A stretch of 12,833 nucleotides of DNA from Eubacterium sp. CAG:786 (GTDB taxonomy: Bacteria > Bacillota > Clostridia > Oscillospirales > Ruminococcaceae): positions 12,649-25,481 of the forward strand of contig HF989424.1 of assembly GCA_000432175.1 (NCBI GenBank), written 5' to 3'. Both the position numbers and the translations under genes were made by a program. Shown in pieces: positions 1-7,570 of this stretch (position 1 is the first letter of the stretch; each line of letters opens with the position of its first letter). The notes under the pieces are model-generated. The model was not told the origin of the DNA. It was given only the letters and a program-made list of their open reading frames with translations, and did not search any database.

Positions 1-181
1 CGGCGCCGAGCGCGGTCAGCGCGTCGGTGGTGGCGTCGATATCCTCGCACTCCAGCACGCCGGTTATCTCGCTCTCGCCCTTTGAGAGAGCCGCGCATAT
101 CAGCGCCCGGTGGGAAATACTCTTTGACGGGGGTATCACAACTCTGCCGGCAAGCGGCTTCGGGGTAATTACTATATTCAT
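1..181 (-). CDS. aroA: 3-phosphoshikimate 1-carboxyvinyltransferase (EPSP synthase), N-terminal part
   Basis: Cytoplasmic enzyme of the shikimate pathway that joins phosphoenolpyruvate to shikimate 3-phosphate. Only the first 60 codons are present; the gene runs off the left edge. The translation begins MNIVITPKPLAGRVVIPPSK and goes on SISHRALICAALSKGESEI, which is the family's N-terminal signature: the Lys-Ser (PPSKS, residues 18-22) and Arg (SHRAL) that bind substrate phosphate and carboxylate are in place. The ATG at 181 is preceded by GAGGTGA at 192-186, a strong ribosome site that overlaps the aroB stop codon, so aroA is probably translationally coupled to aroB only nine bases upstream. 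The family is about 430 residues, so roughly 85% of the gene lies outside the window. Identification rests on the N-terminal motif alone but that motif is distinctive. Confidence 0.93.
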   Translation of the reverse strand, partial: MNIVITPKPLAGRVVIPPSKSISHRALICAALSKGESEITGVLECEDIDATTDALTALGA

Positions 182-190
182 GCGTTCACC

Positions 191-1240
191 TCAGCCTTTC
201 AGGAATTTTTCGTATTCGTCGATGGACATCTTGCAGATCCCGCTTTCGCCGATATCTGAGCAGATTATTATATTCATGCCTGAGGAAAGGCGCTTCTTAT
301 CGCCCAGGGAATTCTTGTACAGCGCGTCCATGGGGGCTTCCGTCGTCAGTGGAAGACGGCACTTGATGAGCAGCGCGTCAAGCTTTGCAGCGGTGCCCTG
401 TCTGCACATTCCCTTCTTTTCAGCAATGTGGGTGAATACGCTCATGCCTATTGCGACAGCGTGTCCGTGGGTAATTCCGGTATAATCGTAATATTTTTCG
501 ATGGCGTGACCGAGGGTGTGCCCGAAATTTAGCAGCATTCTCTCGCCCTTTTCGCGTTCGTCGTTCTCAACTACCTGGGCCTTGATGGAAACGCAGCGCG
601 TGATTATGTCCTCGAGGTTTTCCTTGATATCCTTTTCCGTGAGAATGCCGAACAGCTCCCGGGACTTTATCATGCCGTACTTCACGACCTCAGCCATACC
701 GTCCGCGAAGAACTCCGGCGTGAGGGTGGAGAGCGTGTCGATGTCGCAGAGCACCAGCTGCGGCTGGTAGAACGCGCCTACAAGGTTCTTTCCGCCTGCG
801 ATGTCCACTGCGGTCTTGCCGCCGACGGAGCTGTCGGTCTGCGCAAGAACTGTTGTGGGAACCTGCACGAACCCGATTCCTCTCATGTAAGAAGCGGCCG
901 CAAATCCGGTCAGGTCGCCGACAACGCCGCCCCCGAGCGCGATGAGCGCGTCGGAACGTGTGAATCCGTTGTCCGCAAGGAAATCATAAAGTTCGATGAG
1001 CGTTTTGTGAGATTTCTGCGCCTCGCCGTGCGGGAAAACGAACTTCACGGCAGAAAAGCCGTTCTGCTCCAGCGTGCGGAGCATTCTGTCAGAGTAAAGC
1101 GCGTCTACGGCGTCGTCGGTGACTACGCAGACATGGCGCGAGGTTATCGCGTCGGAAATGTACTTTCCGGCGTTGTCGAGAAGCCCGCTGCCGATGAGGA
1201 TATCATAGCTGCGGCTTGCATTTATATGTACTTTCTGCAT
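191..1240 (-). CDS. aroB: 3-dehydroquinate synthase
   Basis: Cytoplasmic NAD- and metal-dependent enzyme that converts DAHP to 3-dehydroquinate, the second step of the shikimate pathway. The 349-residue length is normal for bacterial AroB. Visible family marks: the NAD-binding GGGVVGD loop (residues 103-109), the PTT..AQTDSSVGGK stretch (about 128-142), GKNLVGAFYQP (about 150-160), GMAEVVKYGMI (181-191), NFGHTLGHAIE (238-248) and HGHAVAIGM (258-266). By alignment with the known family the metal ligands would be E184, H241 and H258, all present. The ATG at 1240 has the ribosome site AGAAAGGA nine bases upstream and follows the promoter at 1276-1304. aroA starts nine bases after the stop, so the two form a shikimate operon transcribed leftward, divergent from ddl. 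No sign of damage. Confidence 0.97.
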   Translation of the reverse strand: MQKVHINASRSYDILIGSGLLDNAGKYISDAITSRHVCVVTDDAVDALYSDRMLRTLEQNGFSAVKFVFPHGEAQKSHKTLIELYDFLADNGFTRSDALIALGGGVVGDLTGFAAASYMRGIGFVQVPTTVLAQTDSSVGGKTAVDIAGGKNLVGAFYQPQLVLCDIDTLSTLTPEFFADGMAEVVKYGMIKSRELFGILTEKDIKENLEDIITRCVSIKAQVVENDEREKGERMLLNFGHTLGHAIEKYYDYTGITHGHAVAIGMSVFTHIAEKKGMCRQGTAAKLDALLIKCRLPLTTEAPMDALYKNSLGDKKRLSSGMNIIICSDIGESGICKMSIDEYEKFLKG

Positions 1241-1275
1241 GGTATCGTGTCCTTTCTGATAGTTACACTATTTCT

Positions 1276-1304
1276 ATTATAACGCATTCCGGTGAAAAAG
1301 TCAA
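1276..1304 (-). promoter_or_regulatory. sigma-A promoter of aroB-aroA
   Basis: Read on the minus strand, TTGACT (1304-1299) is followed after exactly 17 bases by TATAAT (1281-1276). This is one base from a perfect housekeeping promoter. Transcription would start near 1269, giving a leader of about 30 bases before the aroB ATG at 1240. No operator or riboswitch is visible in so short a leader. Confidence 0.9.
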
Positions 1305-1379
1305 CAAATTTATTGCGGAGCGCGGGTAACGAGTGTTTTCAACAGCTGTCGCGGAATTCGTCCGCTTGATAATTCGCCG

Positions 1380-1414
1380 TTTTTCTGCGTTTTTTTGCAT
1401 TTTCGTCACTTTTT
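1380..1414. other. Four T-tracts spaced about 10 bases apart, upstream of the ddl promoter
   Basis: On the plus strand T-runs lie at 1380-1384, 1390-1396, 1400-1403 and 1410-1414, so their centres are roughly 11, 9 and 10 bases apart, close to one helical turn. Such phasing is known to bend DNA. The block ends 14 bases before the ddl -35 box, the place where an AT-rich upstream element could contact RNA polymerase. That it has this role is inference. Confidence 0.35.
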
Positions 1415-1428
1415 CTTCGATTACCCTA

Positions 1429-1457
1429 TTGAAAACAGAATGGATTTGTGGTAAAAT
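1429..1457 (+). promoter_or_regulatory. sigma-A promoter of the ddl operon
   Basis: TTGAAA at 1429-1434, then 17 bases, then TAAAAT at 1452-1457. A TG dinucleotide at 1449-1450, one base before the -10 box, adds an extended -10. Transcription would begin near 1464, leaving a leader of about 90 bases before the ATG of ddl. A perfect TATAAT overlaps at 1457-1462 but lies 22 bases from the -35 box, so the first pairing is preferred. Confidence 0.82.
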
Positions 1458-1474
1458 ATAATCTGAGTTATTAT

Positions 1475-1520
1475 GTACAGGTACACCTGAGTAAACTGTA
1501 CCATTACAGAAATACAGAAA
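1475..1520 (+). repeat. ddl leader: overlapping inverted repeats and a tandem 8-base repeat
   Basis: Within the predicted ddl leader, GTACAG (1475-1480) is complementary to CTGTAC (1496-1501). The overlapping GGTACA (1480-1485) is complementary to TGTACC (1497-1502). CAGGT/ACCTG (1478-1482/1485-1489) forms a third small inverted repeat. CTGTA (1496-1500) can also close a 5-bp hairpin with TACAG (1505-1509) around CCAT. Right after comes an exact tandem duplication, TACAGAAATACAGAAA (1505-1520), whose second copy runs into the AGAAAGGA ribosome site at 1516-1523. The pairings exclude one another. This could be a regulator binding site, a small RNA switch or chance; no known riboswitch class is recognised. 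Confidence 0.35.
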
Positions 1521-1553
1521 GGACGCACTTAAGTGTGCGCAGGGTGGAAATAT

Positions 1554-2630
1554 ATGGCTAAGTTGAAGGTGGCAGTGCTGTTCGGTGGAGCTTCGAGTGA
1601 GCATGACGTTTCGCTGGTTTCAGCGTATTCAGTGCTGAACAATATTCCCAAGGACAAGTACGATGTGATGTGCATAGGCATCACCAAAAAGGGTCACTGG
1701 ATGTACTATCCCGGCGAATATGAGGACATAAAGACCGGCGAGTGGGAAAATAACCCCGACAACTGCACCGCAGTCATCAGTCCGGACACCGTCGGCAAGG
1801 GAATCCTGCTCCTCGGCGCGGACGACAGGTGCTATCTGCGCAAGGTTGACGTGGTGTTTCCGGTGCTGCACGGAATGTTCGGCGAGGACGGCACCGTCCA
1901 GGGACTGTGCGCGCTCGCGGGGCTTCCCTGCGTGGGCTGCGACATGACCAGCAGTGCGGACTGCATGGACAAGACGATAACCCACACTATCCTTGACGCT
2001 GCGGGAATCCGCACGGCGCCGTTCTGCTATGTTACACGCAGTTCGCTGCACGATATCGATGGAGCATGCGACGACATCGAAAAGAAGCTGGGTGGATACC
2101 CGATGTTCGTCAAGCCGGCATGCGCCGGTTCTTCCGTGGGAGTTTCACGCGCGGCAGACCGCGAGGCTCTCAAGAACGGCATAAAGATAGCTTTCGCGCA
2201 CGGTGAAAAGGTGGTCATCGAAACTGAGATCGTCGGCAAGGAAGTCGAGTGCGCGGTGCTTGGCAACGGTGAAGATCTGATCGCGTCCATTCCCGGGCAG
2301 ATAACCCCCGCGGAGGAATTCTACGATTACGACGCAAAATACAAGCTTGGCACATCGGTGCTTGATATCCCCGCGAAGATATCCCACGAAATGACCGAAA
2401 AGCTGCGCGAGACCGCAAAGAAAGCGTTTATCGCGATGGGCTGCAGCGGCTTTTCCAGGGTGGATTTCTTTGTCACCGACGACGGGCTTGTGCTCAACGA
2501 GATAAACACTATCCCTGGATTTACGCCGATAAGCATGTATCCGAAGCTTATGGCAAATATGGGTATCGAATACGGAGAGCTGCTTGACAGGCTCATCGAG
2601 CTTGCGATAGAGAAGAACTCCGAAAACTGA
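1554..2630 (+). CDS. ddl: D-alanine--D-alanine ligase
   Basis: ATP-grasp enzyme of the cytoplasm that makes the D-Ala-D-Ala end of the peptidoglycan stem peptide. From the ATG at 1554 it has 358 residues, a normal length. Visible: LFGGASSEHDVS (residues 9-20, E16 being the substrate-binding Glu), HGMFGEDGTVQG (106-117), FVKPACAGSSVGVS (185-198), the omega-loop FYDYDAKY (256-263), RVDFF (302-306) and LNEINTIPGFT (314-324) with Mg ligands D304, E316 and N318. The tyrosine-bearing omega loop indicates D-Ala-D-Ala rather than a vancomycin-resistance D-Ala-D-Lac ligase. The start is not certain: GTG at 1533 is in frame, adds seven residues and has the better-looking ribosome site (AGAAAGGA, 9 bases upstream), while ATG 1554 has GGTGG. 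ATG 1554 is preferred because the next residues, MAKLKVAVLFGG, fit the family's usual N-terminus. It is the first gene of the 1554-8113 unit. Confidence 0.95.
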   Translation: MAKLKVAVLFGGASSEHDVSLVSAYSVLNNIPKDKYDVMCIGITKKGHWMYYPGEYEDIKTGEWENNPDNCTAVISPDTVGKGILLLGADDRCYLRKVDVVFPVLHGMFGEDGTVQGLCALAGLPCVGCDMTSSADCMDKTITHTILDAAGIRTAPFCYVTRSSLHDIDGACDDIEKKLGGYPMFVKPACAGSSVGVSRAADREALKNGIKIAFAHGEKVVIETEIVGKEVECAVLGNGEDLIASIPGQITPAEEFYDYDAKYKLGTSVLDIPAKISHEMTEKLRETAKKAFIAMGCSGFSRVDFFVTDDGLVLNEINTIPGFTPISMYPKLMANMGIEYGELLDRLIELAIEKNSEN

Positions 2631-2645
2631 CCGGGAGTGATAAAA

Positions 2646-3077
2646 TTGGCAAACAACGCAAATATCAAAATGGTAGTAAAGCAGACCGCAGACGGCGCCA
2701 CTGACAGCTCCGAGCTGTTCACCAAGGGCGAATTCCGCGAGCATGCAGGCAGCTATTTCATAGATTACGACGAGAGCGAAGCCACCGGCTTTGACGGCAG
2801 CCATGTGCAGCTGCGCATAGGTCAGCAGGACGAAACCATCACCATGACCCGCACCGGAAAGGCGTTTTCCGCGCTGGTTTTTGAGAACGGCAAGCGGCAT
2901 TTCTGTCACTATGGCACCGAATACGGCGACTGCATGATAGGCATTTCCACCACTGAAATGCGCAACGGGATCACCGGAGAAGGCGGCGAGGTATACGTCC
3001 GCTACACCATCGACGTAAATTCAGGGCTTATGCTCACAAACGAGATAACTATACACGTTAAGCCCCACGAAGTCTGA
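2646..3077 (+). CDS. ywiB: DUF1934 beta-barrel protein, YwiB-like
   Basis: A 143-residue soluble protein without signal peptide or membrane segment. It resembles Bacillus subtilis YwiB (DUF1934), a small closed beta-barrel protein of unknown function. The match rests on the alternating hydrophobic/polar strands throughout, the short-chain length, and position: ywiB lies directly before argS in B. subtilis too, and the same order here supports the call. Proposed start is TTG at 2646, because GGGAGTG (2633-2639) sits six bases ahead of it. A GTG at 2637 lies inside that ribosome site and is less likely. The gene follows ddl by 15 bases and precedes argS by 20. The persistent link to argS hints at a role connected with translation or arginine, but that is inference and no function should be assumed. 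Confidence 0.8.
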   Translation: MANNANIKMVVKQTADGATDSSELFTKGEFREHAGSYFIDYDESEATGFDGSHVQLRIGQQDETITMTRTGKAFSALVFENGKRHFCHYGTEYGDCMIGISTTEMRNGITGEGGEVYVRYTIDVNSGLMLTNEITIHVKPHEV

Positions 3078-3097
3078 ATAAAAAGAGGAGATTACAG

Positions 3098-4897
3098 ATG
3101 TACAACGCAGTAGAAGACGCAAAGGCACAGGTCAAAGAAATGATAATGGGCGCGCTTGGCAGGCTCGTCAACGAGGGAAAGATCCCCGCAGAGCCGCTGC
3201 CGCCTTTCCAGGTGACTATACCCGCAGACAACAGCCACGGTGATTTCTCCGCGAACACCGCGCTGGTTTCCGCAAAGGCGCTCAGGAGCAATCCCCGCGC
3301 CATCGCGCAGATGATAGCTGACGCGGTGGAATTCGCAGGGACTGATTTCAGCAAGGTCGAGGTTGCGGGTCCCGGGTTCCTGAATTTCTTCATCGGCGAA
3401 AGCTGGTTCGAGGGAGTCGTAAGGAATGCGGTGGCTATGGGCGGGGATTACGGCAGGACCGACCTCGGCAAGGGCAAGCGCGTGCTGGTGGAATTCGTTT
3501 CCGCGAACCCCACTGGCCCCATGCACATCGGTAATGCGCGCGGCGGCGCGCTGGGCGACAGCCTTTCCTCTCTCCTGCAGGAAGCAGGCTACGATGTCAG
3601 CCGTGAGTTCTACATCAACGACGCCGGCAACCAGGTGGCAAAGTTCGGCAAGTCCCTTGACCTGCGCTATATGCAGCTCTGCAGCGAGGCAGGGCAGAAA
3701 GTCATCGCAGAATGCGGCGACGATATGGAGAAGCTGACAAAGACAATTTACGACCAGACCTCCACGCCTGACGAAAACGGCAATATTCCCGAGGAGCAGA
3801 AGGATCTGCCCTTTACCATGCCAAGCGACGTTTATCTCGGCATGGATATCATCGAGCATGCAAAGAATTACTACGACCTGCACGGTGGGAAGTCCCTCTC
3901 CGAGAAGCCCGAGGAGGAGCGCCGCAAGGCACTGGTAGACTATGCGCTCCCGCTGAATGAGCAGCGCCTTGAAACCGACCTGCTGAAGTACCGCATCAAG
4001 TACGACAACTGGTTCAAGGAAAGCACCCTGCACAACAACGGCGCCGTAAAGGCAGTCATCGAAAAGCTGAAAGCAGGCGGCCATACCTACGAAAAGGACG
4101 GCGCACTCTGGCTCAAGGCTACTGATTTCGGCGGCGACCAGGACTTCGTGCTGGTACGTTCAAACGGCTTCCCGACTTATATCGTGCCGGATATCGCGTA
4201 TCACTATGACAAGCTCATCACCAGAAATTTCGACAAGGCGATCAACGTACTCGGCGCAGACCACCATGGCTACGTACAGCGCATGAGGATCGCACTTTCC
4301 GCTCTGGGCATCGACGAAAAGCGCCTTGACGTCGTGATCATGCAGATGGTAATGCTTATCCGCGACGGAAAGCCCTGCAAGCTCAGCAAGCGCTCCGGCA
4401 AGGCTATCACGCTGACCACGCTGCTTGACGAAGTTCCGATAGACGCAGCGAGATTTGTGTTCAACCAGCGTACCGCCGACACTCATCTTGAGTTCGACCT
4501 TGACCTTGCCGTCGAGGAATCCAGCAAGAATCCCGTGTTCTATGTACAGTACGCTCACGCGAGAATCTGCAGCATAATCAGAAAGCAGGCAGAGGAGGGC
4601 GTAAGTTACGAGAGCGGCTCCGTTTCCTACACCGAGCCTGCGGAATTCGCACTGATACGCAAGATAGCTGAAATGCCCGAGATGATAAACCAGGCAGCCA
4701 GGGATTACGACCCGTCCGCGCTGACGAGATATTCCTACGAACTGGCGCAGGCGTTCCACAAGTTCTATGACAGCTGCCCGATAAAGGGCGCCGAGGAACA
4801 GGTGAAGCTGTCCCGTCTGGCGCTCTGCACTGCGGCAAAGACTGCGCTGAAGAACGTGCTTTCTCTGCTTAAGGTCGAAGCGCCCGAAAGAATGTGA
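3098..4897 (+). CDS. argS: Arginyl-tRNA synthetase
   Basis: Class I aminoacyl-tRNA synthetase that charges tRNA-Arg in the cytoplasm. At 599 residues it falls within the family range. Domains in order: N-terminal ArgRS additional domain (about 1-100), which recognises the tRNA elbow; a Rossmann catalytic core that opens with the signature VEFVSANPTGPMHIGNARGG around the HIGH-type motif HIGN (143-146); the KMSKS-type loop as KLSKR (428-432); and the alpha-helical DALR anticodon-binding domain from about residue 470 (YVQYAHARICSIIRK) to the end, which closes with the usual Arg-Met. The ATG at 3098 has AGAGGAG seven bases upstream. The motif YINDAGNQ in the core is also typical. The gene is intact and the next gene begins three bases after its stop. 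Confidence 0.98.
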   Translation: MYNAVEDAKAQVKEMIMGALGRLVNEGKIPAEPLPPFQVTIPADNSHGDFSANTALVSAKALRSNPRAIAQMIADAVEFAGTDFSKVEVAGPGFLNFFIGESWFEGVVRNAVAMGGDYGRTDLGKGKRVLVEFVSANPTGPMHIGNARGGALGDSLSSLLQEAGYDVSREFYINDAGNQVAKFGKSLDLRYMQLCSEAGQKVIAECGDDMEKLTKTIYDQTSTPDENGNIPEEQKDLPFTMPSDVYLGMDIIEHAKNYYDLHGGKSLSEKPEEERRKALVDYALPLNEQRLETDLLKYRIKYDNWFKESTLHNNGAVKAVIEKLKAGGHTYEKDGALWLKATDFGGDQDFVLVRSNGFPTYIVPDIAYHYDKLITRNFDKAINVLGADHHGYVQRMRIALSALGIDEKRLDVVIMQMVMLIRDGKPCKLSKRSGKAITLTTLLDEVPIDAARFVFNQRTADTHLEFDLDLAVEESSKNPVFYVQYAHARICSIIRKQAEEGVSYESGSVSYTEPAEFALIRKIAEMPEMINQAARDYDPSALTRYSYELAQAFHKFYDSCPIKGAEEQVKLSRLALCTAAKTALKNVLSLLKVEAPERM

Positions 4898-4900
4898 GCC

Positions 4901-7561
4901 ATGTTCAGACAGGAGAGAAAATACTACGCCCGCGCGTTCCTGTATGCGCTGGCGATGGCTGGGATACTTCTGCTGCCGTTCGTTATAATCGACCATGGCT
5001 ATTTCATCTATTACGGCGACTACAACGCGCAGCAGATACCGTTCTACAAGACCTGCATAGAAGCCGTGCAGAGCGGAAATCTAGGCTGGAACTGGAAAAC
5101 CGACCTCGGCGTGAATTTCGTCGGTTCCTACAGCTTCTACACGCTGGGCAGCCCGTTCTTCTGGTTCGCAGCGCTGTTCCCGGTGGCGATCTCGCAGTAC
5201 CTGATGGCGCCACTGCTGGCGCTTAAGATCGCGCTTTCGTCATTCTTTGCGTTCGTGTTTATACGCAGGTTCGTCACCAAGCCGCAGAACGCGCTTATCG
5301 GCGGTCTGCTGTATGCGTTTTCCGGCTACTCGATGTACAACATTTTCTTCAACCACTTCCATGAGGCGATAGTGTTCTTTCCGCTGCTTCTCATCGGGTT
5401 GGAGGAAGCTGTCGTGAACAAGCGGCGCGGTGCGCTTGCTGTCGCGGTGGCGATAAATGCGTTCGTAAACTACTTCTTCTTCATCGGGGAATGCATTTTC
5501 CTCGTGATCTATTTCGTCGCACGGCTTATCGGCGACAGGCGCTTCCGCTTCGGCGTGAGGGATTTCTTCTGCCTGGCGTTTGAGGCTGTGTGCGGCGTTC
5601 TTATCGCGGGCGCGCTGTTCGTTCCGTCGATATTCCAGGTGCTGGACGTTCCGCGTTCCACCTCCATGCTCAACGGCTGGGACTTCCTGTTCTACAACAA
5701 GAACCAGCGGTATGGGCTTATACTGGAAGCAATGTTCTTCCCCGGGGAAGTCCCCGCGAGAACCGAGATGTTCGAGAACGCCGACTCCAAGTGGAGCAGC
5801 GTTGCGCTGTTCCTGCCGCTGTTTTCAATGTCCGGCGTTATCGCGCTGGTAAAGGGAGCGGCTTCCGAAGCTTCGCGCCGCATGAAGTGGCTCAGGATAA
5901 TGCTCCCTGCGTGCTTCGTGATTGCGATGGTGCCGGGGCTGAATTCATCGTTCGTGCTGTTCAATTACAGCTTCTACACGCGGTGGTTCTACATGCCGGA
6001 ATTACTGTGCGCGCTGGCTACAGTGTATGTCCTCGAGCACGAGGAATTCGACCTGAAATTCGGCGTGAAATTCTGCGTCGGCGCGGTGGGACTCATCTCC
6101 CTGCTGGCTCTGCTGTTCCCGATGAAGGACACGGAGAGCGACAAGCTTCTGCCGAGGATCGCGGTGAAAATCTCGCCGGCGGTGTTCGTAAACATCGCCA
6201 TCGCCCTTGGAATGGCGGTGGTGGCGTTCAACGTGCTTTATTGGCGCAGGCGCATGAAAACCGCGAAGTTCACAAAGACCGTGACTGGCGCTGTTGTCAT
6301 TTGTTCCATGGCGCTGGGGTATTTCTATGTCGGCTACGGAAGAATACTCGGTCCGTACATCGGCGACTACAACCAGAAGGTGTCGGCGCAGATACACATT
6401 GACGATCCGGAATTCCACCGAATGGAGAGCCTTGACAGCCAGAACAACATCAATATGCTCTGGGGAATGAGTTCCCTCAGGAGCTTCACCAGCATTATTC
6501 CGAGTTCGACATTTGAGCTTTACGACCTGCTGGACATCGAGCGCTCGGTGAATTCCAGACCGGAAACCTCGCACTATGCGCTGCGTTCGCTCACCGGGGT
6601 GAAGTATCTGATAGTCCCTGGGAACTACGACAGCGAAAAGCTTGATGAAGCGCTGTCAGACCTCAGGCAGTTCCAGTATCTTGAAGACCAGGACGGCTGG
6701 AAGATATATGTCAACACCGCGATAATGCCGATGGGCTACGCCTACGACACCTACATGCTCACCGACGACGCGAAAAAGGAAAATCCGGTTGACAACGCAA
6801 TGGTGGGCAGCGTTATCCTGACGGAAGAACAGGCTGAGAAATACTCCGATATTCTTACCGAAAGGCATTCCGAAAACCTGACTGTTGAACAGAAATATCA
6901 GCGTTTCCTGAGCGACGTCAGGGAACGTCAGGAGCTCGGCGCAAAGCAGTTCAGCGTTAACCGCAGCGGCTTCACCGCAGTGACTGACTACGACGCCGAC
7001 CGGCTGCTGGTGTTCAGCGTTCCCTATGACAGGGGCTGGAGCGGTACTGTTTCCGTACAGGGGGCAGCGGCTCAGGAACTTGAGATAGAAAAGGTGAACG
7101 GCGGCTTTATCGGCGTCAGAATTCCTGCGGGAGTGTGCGAGATCAGCTTTACCTACAAGACCCCTGGCGGCAGTCTGGGCGTTATCTGCACCGTGGTTGG
7201 AATAGTCCTTTTCGGAGGGTATATCTTCCTGTGCTATTTCATTCTGCGCCGCAGACCGGTGCGTTATGCGCACCTCTATCCCGTTGACCAGACTGAGGGC
7301 GTAAAGGCGCATAAATCCTACATCGACCAGCTTTCAAAGCAGATATACGAGTTTCCGGAAAAGGGAGATCTCGGCAAAACCGGCAGGGACGATGAAATAT
7401 CCTGGCCGGATATCGAGGAAAGCTTCATGGACAGGGAAAGGTACGATTTCAAGAGCCGCAGACCCAAGCCGAGGAATTCTCACATAACCGAGGACGACGA
7501 GGCGTACAACGTCATGAAGGAACTTGACGAAAAGAAGAACAGCAGCGACGATGAGCTTTAA
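4901..7561 (+). CDS. yfhO: YfhO-family multi-spanning membrane protein with a cytosolic tail
   Basis: An 886-residue polytopic membrane protein of the YfhO family. In Bacillus and relatives YfhO acts in lipid-linked sugar transfer to teichoic acids, with a CsbB-type glycosyltransferase supplying the lipid sugar; the transfer role here is inferred from family. The first membrane helix is about 11-30. It is followed by an acidic loop, YYGDYNAQQIPFY (37-49), the place where GT-C-like enzymes carry their catalytic Asp. About a dozen hydrophobic stretches follow up to residue about 500; then comes a soluble, probably extracellular domain (about 500-755), and a final helix near 757-780 ending in RRRP. 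The last ~104 residues are charged and hydrophilic, probably cytosolic. The ATG lies three bases after argS and lacks a clear ribosome site, which suggests coupling to argS. No CsbB-like partner is in view. Confidence 0.82.
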   Translation: MFRQERKYYARAFLYALAMAGILLLPFVIIDHGYFIYYGDYNAQQIPFYKTCIEAVQSGNLGWNWKTDLGVNFVGSYSFYTLGSPFFWFAALFPVAISQYLMAPLLALKIALSSFFAFVFIRRFVTKPQNALIGGLLYAFSGYSMYNIFFNHFHEAIVFFPLLLIGLEEAVVNKRRGALAVAVAINAFVNYFFFIGECIFLVIYFVARLIGDRRFRFGVRDFFCLAFEAVCGVLIAGALFVPSIFQVLDVPRSTSMLNGWDFLFYNKNQRYGLILEAMFFPGEVPARTEMFENADSKWSSVALFLPLFSMSGVIALVKGAASEASRRMKWLRIMLPACFVIAMVPGLNSSFVLFNYSFYTRWFYMPELLCALATVYVLEHEEFDLKFGVKFCVGAVGLISLLALLFPMKDTESDKLLPRIAVKISPAVFVNIAIALGMAVVAFNVLYWRRRMKTAKFTKTVTGAVVICSMALGYFYVGYGRILGPYIGDYNQKVSAQIHIDDPEFHRMESLDSQNNINMLWGMSSLRSFTSIIPSSTFELYDLLDIERSVNSRPETSHYALRSLTGVKYLIVPGNYDSEKLDEALSDLRQFQYLEDQDGWKIYVNTAIMPMGYAYDTYMLTDDAKKENPVDNAMVGSVILTEEQAEKYSDILTERHSENLTVEQKYQRFLSDVRERQELGAKQFSVNRSGFTAVTDYDADRLLVFSVPYDRGWSGTVSVQGAAAQELEIEKVNGGFIGVRIPAGVCEISFTYKTPGGSLGVICTVVGIVLFGGYIFLCYFILRRRPVRYAHLYPVDQTEGVKAHKSYIDQLSKQIYEFPEKGDLGKTGRDDEISWPDIEESFMDRERYDFKSRRPKPRNSHITEDDEAYNVMKELDEKKNSSDDEL

Positions 7562-7570
7562 GGAGCGATT

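Noticed and set aside
1335..1436. GTTTTCAA (1335-1342) and TTGAAAAC (1429-1436) as a paired operator
   Set aside because: The second copy is simply the ddl -35 box, the arms are nearly 90 bases apart, and an 8-base AT-rich match is likely by chance.
1554..2630. Vancomycin-type D-Ala-D-Lac ligase
   Set aside because: The omega loop has the tyrosine-containing FYDYDAKY of D-Ala-D-Ala ligases, and no vanH or vanX is beside it.
3092..4084. 330-codon open frame on the minus strand opposite argS
   Set aside because: Antisense shadow of the argS catalytic core; no ribosome site or family likeness.
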